From: JBBAFB01 sp041655595 | GTDB lineage: Bacteria > Bacillota > DULZ01 | Direction of reading: 5' to 3' | Length of the DNA: 33,695 bases | Assembly (NCBI GenBank): GCA_041655595.1 | Contig: JBBAFB010000005.1 | Location: 1-33,695 of the forward strand | Shown here: one piece after another, positions 8,561 through 16,455 of the stretch | Layout of the letters: each line of letters starts with the position of its first letter | Numbering within the stretch: position 1 is the stretch's first letter | Translations under genes and position numbers: made by a program | Notes under the pieces: generated by a model | Databases searched by the model: none | What the model was told of the DNA's origin: nothing | Seen by the model: the letters and a program-made list of their open reading frames with translations, nothing else

Positions 8561-8604
8561 AAAGGGCCAAGTTTCCTTATCTTGATAAGAAAACTTGGCC
8601 CTTT
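8561..8604 (-). terminator. Strong intrinsic terminator after the sigma-54 activator gene
   Basis: A 14-bp stem (AAAGGGCCAAGTTT paired with AAACTTGGCCCTTT) is extended inside by CTTATC/GATAAG. On the minus strand it is followed by a run of T. It ends transcription from the activator gene (stop at 8693) a few bases before the -24 element, insulating the sigma-54 promoter. The 8605-8692 stretch between it and the gene shows no further reading frame. Confidence 0.88.
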
Positions 8605-8692
8605 ACCTTTCATTACCACTCGGTGTTTTGCCGTCGAAAATGTATAAAAGTGTCAAGTAATTGTACAGTTTACTACAAAGACAACAATTATT

Positions 8693-10825
8693 TTATATTT
8701 TGTAATTTTTCATTTTATAATACAAGGTACTACGAGAAATACCCATTTCCCTGGCAACTTGACTCACATTACCCCTATGCTGCCCCAAAAGCCTGATGAT
8801 TTCTTCCTTTTCCCTTCGCTGCAATTTAATTTTTTGCTCCTGTAAAAAATCCTTGATGGGAACCTTTTCCCGGGGAGCTTCCTCACCTTGCTTATCGTTT
8901 TCAAAATACTTTTCCGCTATTTGCTCCGGTAGATGCTTTACGGCTATGTTTTCCCCCTTAGCTCTAAATAACATCCTTTCCGTAATATTTTGAAGCTCCC
9001 GTACATTACCTGGCCATTGATAACTGCTGAGGCAGGCCAGCACCCCTTGATTGACTTTTTGGGGATTGGCATTATAGTGTTTTTTCAGAAAATATTCAAA
9101 TAAAACCACGATATCCTCCGGACGCTTCCTAAGAGGCAAAATAGAAATAGGTATCACATTCAAACGATAATAGAGATCGGCCCTAAAGTTGCCTTTCTCC
9201 ATTTCCTCGGTGAGATTTTTATTAGTGGCACAAATAATACGCACATCCACCGGGATGGGATGATTTCCTCCCAGCCTGACCACCGTTTTTTCCTGTATGA
9301 CTCTCAATAACCCTATTTGCTGTTCAAAGGGCATATCTCCGATTTCATCCAAGAAAATGGTGCCACCCGAAGCCAGTTCAAATTTGCCCGGATTTCCACC
9401 TCTTTTTGCACCGGTAAAGGCTCCTTCCGAATAACCAAACAATTCACTGCTGACCAACTCCCGGGGTATGGTGCCGCAGTTGACAACTACAAAAGGGCCC
9501 TTGGCTCTGCTGCTTTGGTTATGAATGGCTTGAGCAAACATTTCCTTACCGGTACCGCTTTCTCCGCTGATCAGGATATTACTGTCCCCTGCCGCCGCTA
9601 AACGGGCATCATTGATAATTTCCTGCATCCTTTGATTGGTTGTAATAATATCTTCAAAGGTGAACCTGGCTTGAGCACCGCTAATCCGATTAACTATGTC
9701 ATGTACTTCTTTGTTAGGTTTAATAATAATCAGACTCTTTTTTGTTTTGTTTTCGCGATTCTCCAGAGGAATCCCGGTAGCTAGGCAATAGACATAGCCG
9801 GCGACTGTTTTAATTGCAACCTCGATATCCTTAAAACTGATTTGGTTTTGAATCATTTCCATAATTGAATTTTTTTGCTTTTCTGACAAAATTTCCTTAA
9901 TAACTCCTGCATTGTGGCTACCCAGTAATACCCCCAATGCTTTGTTAAAGTATTGAATAGTACCGTGTTCATCCACCATGATAATTCCGTCGGTCATGCT
10001 TTGAAAGATATTACTCATATCGTTGTTTAAGGCAGTGAGTTCACGGTTGGCTTGATTAAGCTGGGCTGTTCTTTGACGAACTCTTTCATCCAGTTCATCT
10101 CTGGATTTTCTCAATTGTTCCTCCAGGTGTTTCCGTTCGGTTATATCCCTGCCCATCACCTGATATTCGGCAATAGCACCGTCTTTATCATAAATTACAT
10201 TGCCGGTCCATTCTACCCAAATAATTTCTCCGTCAGCCTTTTTCATTCTTAATTCGGCCCGTTCCGGATCTCCCTTTTCCATGGCCTCGGTAATCAATCT
10301 ACGGGCTGTTTCCCTATCCGATTCATAATTTAACTCGATAGAATTAAGGCCTATTAGTTCCTCCCTCGGCAGGTTTAAGAACTTGCAGTAATTATCATTC
10401 ACAAATTGTATTTTGTGATCCAATGACACTATTTCTAAAAAGTCCGGCATGTTTTTAACGATGGCAAAGTAGCGTTGTTCTACTAATTTTGATTCCTTTG
10501 CTATTTTTTTGTAATTGCTGATATCAAAGCCAATTATCGTTTGCAGCCCTTGCTTTTCCGGCCGAAGGGTGTAAGGAAGAATAGACAGCCAAAGCTCAAT
10601 CTCCTTAAATTTTGTTACCAATCTTACCTCCCTTTGACTCGTAAGGGTAATTCTTGCGCCGTTGAGGAGTTGTCTAATAGTAGCCAAACAATCCGGGTGT
10701 ATAAGCTCATCCAGCTTTTTGGATTGCAATTCCTCCAGGGAGTAGCCGGTCAACAGTGAAAGTTTACGATTAGCCTGTACAATGCGTTCACCCAAAACTT
10801 TAAAGACAGGTAGATCCCAATCCAC
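8693..10825 (-). CDS. PAS-domain sigma-54 dependent transcriptional activator
   Basis: The start is GTG at 10825 (710 residues), with AAGGGGG 7 bases upstream. The frame is open 15 codons further, but that part is only a translated intergenic repeat. Order of domains: PAS (about 1-110), PAS with PAC (about 120-230, ending DITERK), a coiled coil (about 232-275), a third PAS (about 280-380), the AAA+ domain and a Fis-type helix-turn-helix (SQVAREMGISRSTLYYK). The AAA+ domain has Walker A GESGTGKE, the sigma-54-contact loop GAFTGA and Walker B GGTIFLDEIGD. The intact GAFTGA loop means it should open sigma-54 promoters; the one at 8536-8553 is the obvious target. PAS domains suggest a small ligand or redox input. 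It is in the AcoR/RocR style of activators. Confidence 0.93.
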   Translation of the reverse strand: MDWDLPVFKVLGERIVQANRKLSLLTGYSLEELQSKKLDELIHPDCLATIRQLLNGARITLTSQREVRLVTKFKEIELWLSILPYTLRPEKQGLQTIIGFDISNYKKIAKESKLVEQRYFAIVKNMPDFLEIVSLDHKIQFVNDNYCKFLNLPREELIGLNSIELNYESDRETARRLITEAMEKGDPERAELRMKKADGEIIWVEWTGNVIYDKDGAIAEYQVMGRDITERKHLEEQLRKSRDELDERVRQRTAQLNQANRELTALNNDMSNIFQSMTDGIIMVDEHGTIQYFNKALGVLLGSHNAGVIKEILSEKQKNSIMEMIQNQISFKDIEVAIKTVAGYVYCLATGIPLENRENKTKKSLIIIKPNKEVHDIVNRISGAQARFTFEDIITTNQRMQEIINDARLAAAGDSNILISGESGTGKEMFAQAIHNQSSRAKGPFVVVNCGTIPRELVSSELFGYSEGAFTGAKRGGNPGKFELASGGTIFLDEIGDMPFEQQIGLLRVIQEKTVVRLGGNHPIPVDVRIICATNKNLTEEMEKGNFRADLYYRLNVIPISILPLRKRPEDIVVLFEYFLKKHYNANPQKVNQGVLACLSSYQWPGNVRELQNITERMLFRAKGENIAVKHLPEQIAEKYFENDKQGEEAPREKVPIKDFLQEQKIKLQRREKEEIIRLLGQHRGNVSQVAREMGISRSTLYYKMKNYKI

Positions 10826-10841
10826 ATTTAAACCCCCTTCC

Positions 10842-10870
10842 GGGACAAGGGGACAGGAGTTTTGTCCCAC
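10842..10870 (-). repeat. Dispersed palindromic repeat, copy 1
   Basis: Arms GTGGGACAA and TTGTCCC enclose a 13-base centre containing CTCCTGTCCCC. It lies in the 51-base junction between the alcohol dehydrogenase and sigma-54 activator genes. It creates an artificial GTG and 10 or so codons in frame with the activator, so it could mislead start prediction. Confidence 0.85.
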
Positions 10871-10876
10871 TTTTCC

Positions 10877-12055
10877 TTACTTTGCCAGAGTATAAATGGC
10901 TAGTACATCCTCACTGTTTAGCTTTTTCAAACCTCCGATTAAATGTTCCTTGCCCCTGTTCAAGCCTGTCGCTTTTCTCGCCATGAGTTCAAAATTTTCG
11001 TCATCGATGCCCAATTCAGTTAATGTAACCGATAAACCCATCCTGATAAAGAAGTCTTTGAGGCGTTCAATGCCCTCCAGTATAAGAGCCTCCGGTTCCC
11101 GATAACTTCCTTCCACACCCATTACATTGACCGCAAATTGCATAAACATAGCAATATTAGTTTGATATACATATTTCATCCAGGCAGGAGTTATTACAGC
11201 GAGACCGGCACCATGAGCGACATCATAAATAGCGCTCAGCTCATGTTCGATGGCATGGCAGGCCCAATCACCCATTCTACCTAAACCCAATAAGCCGTTA
11301 TGGGCTACATTGCCTGCTAAAGCTATTTCCGCCCAGGCATTGTAGTTTTTGGGATCTTTTTTTAGAATTAAAGCTTGTTTCATAATTGTTTTTAAGGCGC
11401 TCTCGCATAAGCCATCAATTAAGTCCGTGTGCAAAGTGTTGGTAAAATAACGCTCCATTATATGACTCATCATATCGGCCACGCCATTGGCTATTTGATT
11501 TGGCGGCAGGGTAATAAACAATTCCGGATTCACAACACTAAATAGGGGGCGGAGTTTATCATTGCCATAACCAAGTTTAAGCTCTTGCTCCTCGTTGGTA
11601 ATAACAGTATTGGGGCTGGATTCGCTGCCCGCTGCCGGTATTGTCAAAATAGTGGCTATCGGCAAGACCCCCTTTAATTCTTTTCGGGTAATATAGTAAT
11701 CCCAGACATCACCCTTATTTAGTACGCCCATGGCAATAGCTTTGGCTGAATCGATCACACTACCTCCGCCTACTGCTAAAATAAAATCAACTTGCTCCCT
11801 TTTGCAAAGTTCGATGGCCTCATAGACCAACTTAAGCCGAGGATTGGGCTTAACACCCCCCAGTTCCACATAGCCAACCTCATTTTCCTGAAGGGAAGCA
11901 ATGACAGCTTGATAAATGCCATTCCTTTTAATACTTCCCGAACCATAATGTAATAGTACTTTTTTGGTATGGGGCTTTAACAAGCTCCCAATTTCCTTGT
12001 GTCTGTCCTGTCCAAAGATCAACCTGGTACTGTTTAAAAAATCAAAATTTAACAC
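10877..12055 (-). CDS. Iron-containing alcohol dehydrogenase (BdhA/YqdH-like)
   Basis: The start is GTG at 12055 (392 residues), with GGAGG 7 bases upstream and the family-typical opening LNFDFLNSTRLIFG. It contains the NAD(P)-binding GGGSVIDSAK (residues 96-105) and the metal-binding positions Asp194, His198, His267 and His281 (in ADMMSH, ACHAIEH and DVAHGAG). Length and motifs match the NADH/NADPH-dependent butanol dehydrogenase branch, cytoplasmic enzymes that reduce short aldehydes to alcohols in fermenting Clostridia. It is followed after 51 bases by the sigma-54 activator gene on the same strand, so they may be co-transcribed, with a palindromic repeat between them. A small leader-like reading frame precedes it. 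The exact substrate is not readable. Confidence 0.92.
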   Translation of the reverse strand: MLNFDFLNSTRLIFGQDRHKEIGSLLKPHTKKVLLHYGSGSIKRNGIYQAVIASLQENEVGYVELGGVKPNPRLKLVYEAIELCKREQVDFILAVGGGSVIDSAKAIAMGVLNKGDVWDYYITRKELKGVLPIATILTIPAAGSESSPNTVITNEEQELKLGYGNDKLRPLFSVVNPELFITLPPNQIANGVADMMSHIMERYFTNTLHTDLIDGLCESALKTIMKQALILKKDPKNYNAWAEIALAGNVAHNGLLGLGRMGDWACHAIEHELSAIYDVAHGAGLAVITPAWMKYVYQTNIAMFMQFAVNVMGVEGSYREPEALILEGIERLKDFFIRMGLSVTLTELGIDDENFELMARKATGLNRGKEHLIGGLKKLNSEDVLAIYTLAK

Positions 12056-12095
12056 GGTTATCGCCTCCAACCAATCAATCTTTTCGAAGTGAGAT

Positions 12096-12134
12096 CTAAT
12101 TCGTATGAATAAATAAGCTATTTCTATACCCCAC
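12096..12134 (-). other. Possible 12-codon leader ORF upstream of the alcohol dehydrogenase
   Basis: A GTG frame (MGYRNSLFIHTN, then TAG) is placed 6 bases after an excellent AGGAGG. No larger gene can use that ribosome binding site, and the alcohol dehydrogenase has its own. It may be a short leader peptide or the remains of a lost gene. Nothing confirms translation. Confidence 0.25.
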
Positions 12135-12181
12135 TTTACTCCTCCTGTTTATCTAAACAAAAAAAGATTATTTTAAAGGAA

Positions 12182-12724
12182 TTATTCCAAACAGCATTTT
12201 TTTCTTGGGCAAATATAATTGCCCCTAAGTCGGGAAAGATCGTGCCCCTCATGGACTAAAAACTTTTCCCGTAAATGACCGGCCCCACTTTTACAAATTC
12301 CTATGCCTTTTTGAGGAAGTACCCGATGGGTGGGCAAAAAATAGGACACCGGGTTTTTAGCAATTGCATTGCCAACGGCTTGTGCACCCCCCGGTTTTCC
12401 GAGCATGATAGCCACATCCTTATAGGTAACAACCCTTCCTGGCTCTATTTTACTGACTGCTTCAAAAACACTTTGCTGAAAACTTGTAAAGTCAGTCAAA
12501 TCCAGTGGCATACTATGTTTGCCGGTTTTTAAAAAATTGAAGGTTTCATCAACAAATAGTTGTTCGCGAGAGCTTAGTTCCCTTTTTTCATCAGCGGGGC
12601 TTAGATTTATACTTTCTTCACCTCTTCTAGTCCTTAGCGATAAATATTTCAAACCCCTCTCCGTAAAAGTTACACTAGCGGAGTCTGTTTCGAGGAACTG
12701 AATAATTTCTTCAACTTTTGTCAT
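12182..12724 (-). CDS. O6-alkylguanine alkyltransferase homologue lacking the catalytic cysteine (alkyltransferase-like)
   Basis: The ATG at 12724 has GGGGG 7 bases upstream (180 residues); a TTG 8 codons earlier has no such site. The C-terminal half is a clear MGMT/Ogt DNA-binding domain: PGRVVTYKDVA with Tyr101, the AVGNAIAKNP helix and LREKFLVHEG. The active site, normally PCHR, reads PTHR (Thr132), encoded by ACC, two base changes away from a Cys codon. The Arg that normally flips the base (RAVG) is Gln here (QAVG). It therefore cannot accept an alkyl group by the known mechanism. Alkyltransferase-like proteins bind O6-alkylguanine and recruit nucleotide excision repair, but they usually have Trp at this position. 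The N-terminal domain of about 75 residues is kept, unlike in short ATL proteins. A degenerating gene is the alternative. Confidence 0.85.
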   Translation of the reverse strand: MTKVEEIIQFLETDSASVTFTERGLKYLSLRTRRGEESINLSPADEKRELSSREQLFVDETFNFLKTGKHSMPLDLTDFTSFQQSVFEAVSKIEPGRVVTYKDVAIMLGKPGGAQAVGNAIAKNPVSYFLPTHRVLPQKGIGICKSGAGHLREKFLVHEGHDLSRLRGNYICPRKKCCLE

Positions 12725-12790
12725 ATAGCATCCCCCTACCTTAGGCAAGTTCTATTGTCTAGCATACCTTAAACGATTATCCTTATTCCT

Positions 12791-12818
12791 GGGACAAGAC
12801 TCCTGTCCCCTTGTCCCA
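12791..12818 (+). repeat. Dispersed palindromic repeat, copy 2
   Basis: It matches the family (GGGACAA, then CTCCTGTCCCC, then TTGTCCCA) with one G for A change in the centre. It lies between the DUF6320-type gene and the alkyltransferase-like gene, just after the stop of the former. Confidence 0.85.
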
Positions 12819-12824
12819 CCCGCT

Positions 12825-13499
12825 TTATATATGCATCCTTTTACTTAATTCCACTTTTATGCTTTCACCTTGAAAAATCAATATCCCCGATAAAAAGATA
12901 ATGCTTATAGCAATGCAAACTACTGACGGGTAGAGAACATTTACCAACTTAAACAAAATAAATATAATGGGAATTATCCCAAAGAGACTATCCAATAGGA
13001 AGTAAGTAATATAATCCTTTACTCCCACCTTCATAATTTTAACTGTTATATACATAACAAACATGGCAGCCACACTGATAGTAGGGATAACATATTCTAA
13101 AGACCAACTGTCCCAGCCTGTTTTCCAATCCCAAAATACGGCCAGCACTGATACAATGGCCACCTGCCACATGATATTTTTGGGGATATTATTTCTTGTT
13201 TTTACAACCATACTTAAACTGAACCACATGCTAATTAGGCCGAAAACTATCAGCACCGGCCAGTTAATGGTTGAAGGGAAAATAATGTCTACAGCCAGAC
13301 TGAGCACCACTGTCGTAATAGAAATAAACAGCAAAATCCGGAAAGCCAAATGACTTTCATAGGTGGGCGGTATCTTAGGCCAGATGGGATGAGCCTCCCA
13401 TTTGTTTTCCACCTCCTCAGTGGAGATAGCATTCCCACACAAGGGGCACCTCCCCATATTCCCTCTAACATGAACCCGGCAATAGTCACAATAGTTCAT
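12825..13499 (-). CDS. DUF6320-type zinc-ribbon membrane protein
   Basis: The 224-residue protein starts with a zinc-ribbon-like pair, CDYC (residues 4-7) and CPLCG (18-22). About six hydrophobic segments follow between residues 50 and 212. This matches the DUF6320 family as I remember it. It stands directly downstream of the acyltransferase gene (17-base gap), an arrangement I associate with this family in Clostridia, so the two probably work together at the membrane. No catalytic motif is visible, and its function is unknown. Confidence 0.75.
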   Translation of the reverse strand: MNYCDYCRVHVRGNMGRCPLCGNAISTEEVENKWEAHPIWPKIPPTYESHLAFRILLFISITTVVLSLAVDIIFPSTINWPVLIVFGLISMWFSLSMVVKTRNNIPKNIMWQVAIVSVLAVFWDWKTGWDSWSLEYVIPTISVAAMFVMYITVKIMKVGVKDYITYFLLDSLFGIIPIIFILFKLVNVLYPSVVCIAISIIFLSGILIFQGESIKVELSKRMHI

Positions 13500-13516
13500 G
13501 ATTTACCCCTTCCATT

Positions 13517-14803
13517 TTAAAGGTTGGATGCGATTTCAATTTCAACCCCCAGTTGCGCCAAGAACTGAAAAAAGTTTCTTTGTATATCAGTTTCCTGGAA
13601 GGGAGAGGTAAAGCTAACAACTAACCTATCCCCGTAAGAGCAGATGCCGACTTGAGGTCTTCTGGCGCTGGTGGTAATACCGAATTGCCTGATATAAGAG
13701 CCAAATTCTGGCGGCATAGAAATTGTTCCCGTATTGGAAAGGGCAGCAGTTATTCCTTGATCAAATATTTTTTGGGCAACACGCAAGGAATAATCCTTAA
13801 TGGACAAAGGAATAACCCTTGTAAGTAAATTTTTTTCCAAAGCCATAAATAAGTTCAGATTTCTATTTATTTGATCTTCTTTTAGCTCTTTTTGAAAACA
13901 TTCGCTTACACCTTGAATGAGTTCTTCAAAACTGCTGTTTTCCCGCCCAAACTGGTAACCTATACGCATGGTGGTAAAGAAATTCCTGATGGTAACCGAT
14001 TCATAAAATTTTCGCAAATTGATGGGAATGGATAAAACCACGGGCCGTTTTTTCGCCGGTTCGGCCATCTCCCTATAAATAGAAAAAATAAATAATGAGG
14101 TAAAAAATATCGTTAATGTAGTGTTATATCTACGGGCCAGCTCCAAAATATCTTTGGTAGACATAGCACCTTCAATTAGCTTCATTCTGTTATCTTCTAT
14201 CCGCGTTCCTTTAAGATGATAAGGAGTAGGTTTTTTATCCTGCTTGCCCCTGTCATCTTTAAACTTTTTTGCCATTATTCCCTCACCAACAAAATATCGT
14301 TTAAAGCTGTCATCCTTTTTTTTACTTGTGGAAACATGGTAATCAAGTCTAGGTGGCTTCGCAGAAAAGTTTTCTTTATGTTTCAAAACAAGGTAATAAT
14401 GCACTAAGGTTTGCATAAACCAAAGTGCCCCGGTTCCATCAGAAAGGGCATGAAATATCTCAAGGTTAATTCTATTGTGATAGTAAAAGACCCGAAACAG
14501 TAGATTTCTTTTATCTTTAAAATAAATAGGTGCGCACACCGGGTTTGTTTCCTCTTCAACAGTGGGCTCAATGTTGGTAGTTTCGAAATAATACCAAAAA
14601 AGTCCCCTTCTTAAAACCGATTTAAACAGGGGAAAATTTTGAATGGCTTTGTCTAACGCTTGTTGCAATATTTCCGGTTCCACAGTTTCGTATAACTCAC
14701 AAGAAACCCTAAAAACTTTTGTGTCTCTGCGGTTACAGTTTGAGGGGAAAATTTTAGATGCGTTATCCAGCCTTGTCCACTCAGTTTTTCTTGATTGTTT
14801 CAC
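13517..14803 (-). CDS. Acyltransferase of the condensation/alcohol-acetyltransferase fold
   Basis: The 428-residue protein carries the HxxxDG catalytic motif as HALSDGTG (around residues 115-122), followed by aromatic-rich helices. It ends with a second half containing ISMPPEFGSYI and VVSFTSPF, typical of chloramphenicol-acetyltransferase-like two-domain enzymes (condensation domains, WES/PapA5, alcohol acetyltransferases). The start is GTG with GAGG 7 bases upstream. It should transfer an acyl group from CoA or a carrier to an alcohol or amine. The acceptor is unknown, and no carrier protein or peptide synthetase is near. It is paired with the DUF6320-type membrane protein downstream, so a lipid or cell-surface product is plausible (inference). 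Confidence 0.75.
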   Translation of the reverse strand: MKQSRKTEWTRLDNASKIFPSNCNRRDTKVFRVSCELYETVEPEILQQALDKAIQNFPLFKSVLRRGLFWYYFETTNIEPTVEEETNPVCAPIYFKDKRNLLFRVFYYHNRINLEIFHALSDGTGALWFMQTLVHYYLVLKHKENFSAKPPRLDYHVSTSKKKDDSFKRYFVGEGIMAKKFKDDRGKQDKKPTPYHLKGTRIEDNRMKLIEGAMSTKDILELARRYNTTLTIFFTSLFIFSIYREMAEPAKKRPVVLSIPINLRKFYESVTIRNFFTTMRIGYQFGRENSSFEELIQGVSECFQKELKEDQINRNLNLFMALEKNLLTRVIPLSIKDYSLRVAQKIFDQGITAALSNTGTISMPPEFGSYIRQFGITTSARRPQVGICSYGDRLVVSFTSPFQETDIQRNFFQFLAQLGVEIEIASNL

Positions 14804-15158
14804 TATGATTCCTCATTCTTAGTTGAACTATTTTAAAGGCAAATGCTACGAAAACTATGCCCCCTAATGAAAGCTTATACTAATTAAACAAAGCTGATCT
14901 TCTCACAAACATTTCCCTTATCGCTTAGCTTATCTAAAGAGTATATTAACACTGTCTGGGAGGTGAGACAATGGGTAGAAATTTTTACACTGTGAATAGC
15001 TGCAACATCACCTACCGCAGCAATGCCCACCCCTTTGATTAAACCATAAAATTAAGTGGTCCTTAAAATAATAACGGGCTAAATTAAATGTAAGGACACT
15101 AATCACTTTCAATTTAGATTTTATAAAATCCATGGGCACACAACCCTCAGCCTATATT
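14804..15158. other. 355-base intergenic region, mostly empty
   Basis: The region separates the activase operon from the acyltransferase gene. The only structured element noticed is a short plus-strand reading frame at 14971-15042 with a strong ribosome binding site. The rest is AT-rich, with no convincing terminator or promoter pair. Confidence 0.5.
14971..15042 (+). CDS. Possible 23-residue small protein or gene remnant
   Basis: An ATG frame (starting MGRNFYTVNS, ending AHPFD then TAA) follows GGGAGGTG with a 5-base spacer, which is near ideal. It is the only plus-strand frame in a region where both flanking genes read the other way. It could be a real small protein or the surviving 5' end of a deleted gene. 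I recognise no family. Confidence 0.3.
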   Translation: MGRNFYTVNSCNITYRSNAHPFD

Positions 15159-16451
15159 TTATTTCAACGGAGCATAACAGCCAACCAGCTTTTTTATGTT
15201 TCTATCCTCCGAAGTGGGACAAAACTCCTGTCCCCTTGTCCCACTGTTTTCTTTGGCGATGGATAGCATTAGTTTAATTCTGTTTTCTTGGTTGACTTTG
15301 GTGGCGCCGGGATCATAATCTATGGGTACGATATTAGCGATGGGGTGAAGCTCTTTAATTTTTCTAATCATACCTTTGCCTGCAATATGGTTGGGCAAAC
15401 AACCAAAGGGCTGTGCGCAAACTATATTTTCATAACCGGTTTGAATTAGATCAATCATATCCGCAGTTAACACCCAGCCTTCACCCATTTTACAGCCCCG
15501 CTCAATCACCCCGTCTACCAAAGATTTTAAATGGCTAAAGGGTGACGGGGCAGTAAAATTACTGTATTTTTTGACTGCCTTAATCAGCAGGTTTTCAAAC
15601 AGACTTAAATAATTTAAGAGGGTTGCAGCAATGCCCTTTTTAAATTGGGAGCCGCCATAAAGATTCACGTCTTCTATGCTATTATTCAGGCTATACATCA
15701 AGAACCCCATTAAACTGGGCAATCTGATTTCGCAATCCTCACCTACTAAAAAATCCGCTAGATGATTGTTGCCCAAAGGAGAGTATTTCATATAAATTTC
15801 CCCCACTATACCCACCTTTATTTTATCTTGGTTCAATCTTTCAATCTTATCAAAAGCCTTTACCATAGCCTGTAGGTTTTTTTGTATTTGAATCAAACCG
15901 TAACCTTTGCCCTGCACGAACAACTGACCTAAAAGCTTAATCCAGTAATCTACCAGTTGATCACTTAACCCTTTCACAGCTTCGTAAGGTCTAACTTGGT
16001 TATACAAAAGCATTAATGCATCTCCATAGGTAATTGCGACCAGCAATTTTTTAATCATGGAAGGAGTGAGCTTAAAGCCCCCTCCCAACCCGATACTCCC
16101 CAAATCTAAGGATAAAACAGGGATATGACCTAAGTTTGCTTTTTTCAAGGCTTTTCTGATTAAATAAATATAATTGGAAGCACGGCAGCCTCCTCCGGTT
16201 TGAGTCATCAATAGTGCTACCTTATCCAAATCATATTTACCGCTTTTTAGGGCATCAAGCATTTGACCCGTAACCAAAAGAGCAGGATAGCAGGTGTCAT
16301 TGTGAACATATTTTAGCCCTTCATGCACAACGGCCGGCCCCTCGTTAGTTAATGTTTTAACATTATAGCCATATTCTGCAAAGACGTTTTCAAAAAGTGC
16401 AAAATGAACAGGGCACATTTCCGGAATTAAAATTGTATACTCCTTCAGCAT
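15159..16451 (-). CDS. 2-hydroxyacyl-CoA dehydratase/CoA-reductase-like component (C-terminal part of giant activase family)
   Basis: The 430-residue protein has cysteine motifs of the HgdB/BcrB-like superfamily: Cys13 (EMCPVH), NDTCYP (Cys54), GGGCRA (Cys89), VCAQPFGC (Cys345, Cys351) and LPNHIAGKG. These are candidate iron-sulfur ligands. In many Clostridia this region is the last third of one protein of about 1400 residues that begins with two activase domains. Here it starts 4 bases after the stop of the 968-residue activase gene, so the two are co-translated parts of one machine for ATP-driven low-potential electron transfer. Residues about 403-412 are encoded by a palindromic repeat inserted in frame near the C-terminus. 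The substrate is unknown. A double-cubane-cluster type reductase is one possibility. Confidence 0.85.
   Translation of the reverse strand: MLKEYTILIPEMCPVHFALFENVFAEYGYNVKTLTNEGPAVVHEGLKYVHNDTCYPALLVTGQMLDALKSGKYDLDKVALLMTQTGGGCRASNYIYLIRKALKKANLGHIPVLSLDLGSIGLGGGFKLTPSMIKKLLVAITYGDALMLLYNQVRPYEAVKGLSDQLVDYWIKLLGQLFVQGKGYGLIQIQKNLQAMVKAFDKIERLNQDKIKVGIVGEIYMKYSPLGNNHLADFLVGEDCEIRLPSLMGFLMYSLNNSIEDVNLYGGSQFKKGIAATLLNYLSLFENLLIKAVKKYSNFTAPSPFSHLKSLVDGVIERGCKMGEGWVLTADMIDLIQTGYENIVCAQPFGCLPNHIAGKGMIRKIKELHPIANIVPIDYDPGATKVNQENRIKLMLSIAKENSGTRGQEFCPTSEDRNIKKLVGCYAPLK
15214..15244 (+). repeat. Dispersed palindromic repeat, copy 3, inside a coding sequence
   Basis: This is the full-length form with perfect 9-base arms GTGGGACAA and TTGTCCCAC around 13 central bases. 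It lies within the 3' end of the dehydratase-like gene and is read in frame as about ten residues (GTRGQEFCP...). Confidence 0.9.
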
Positions 16452-16455
16452 TTTA

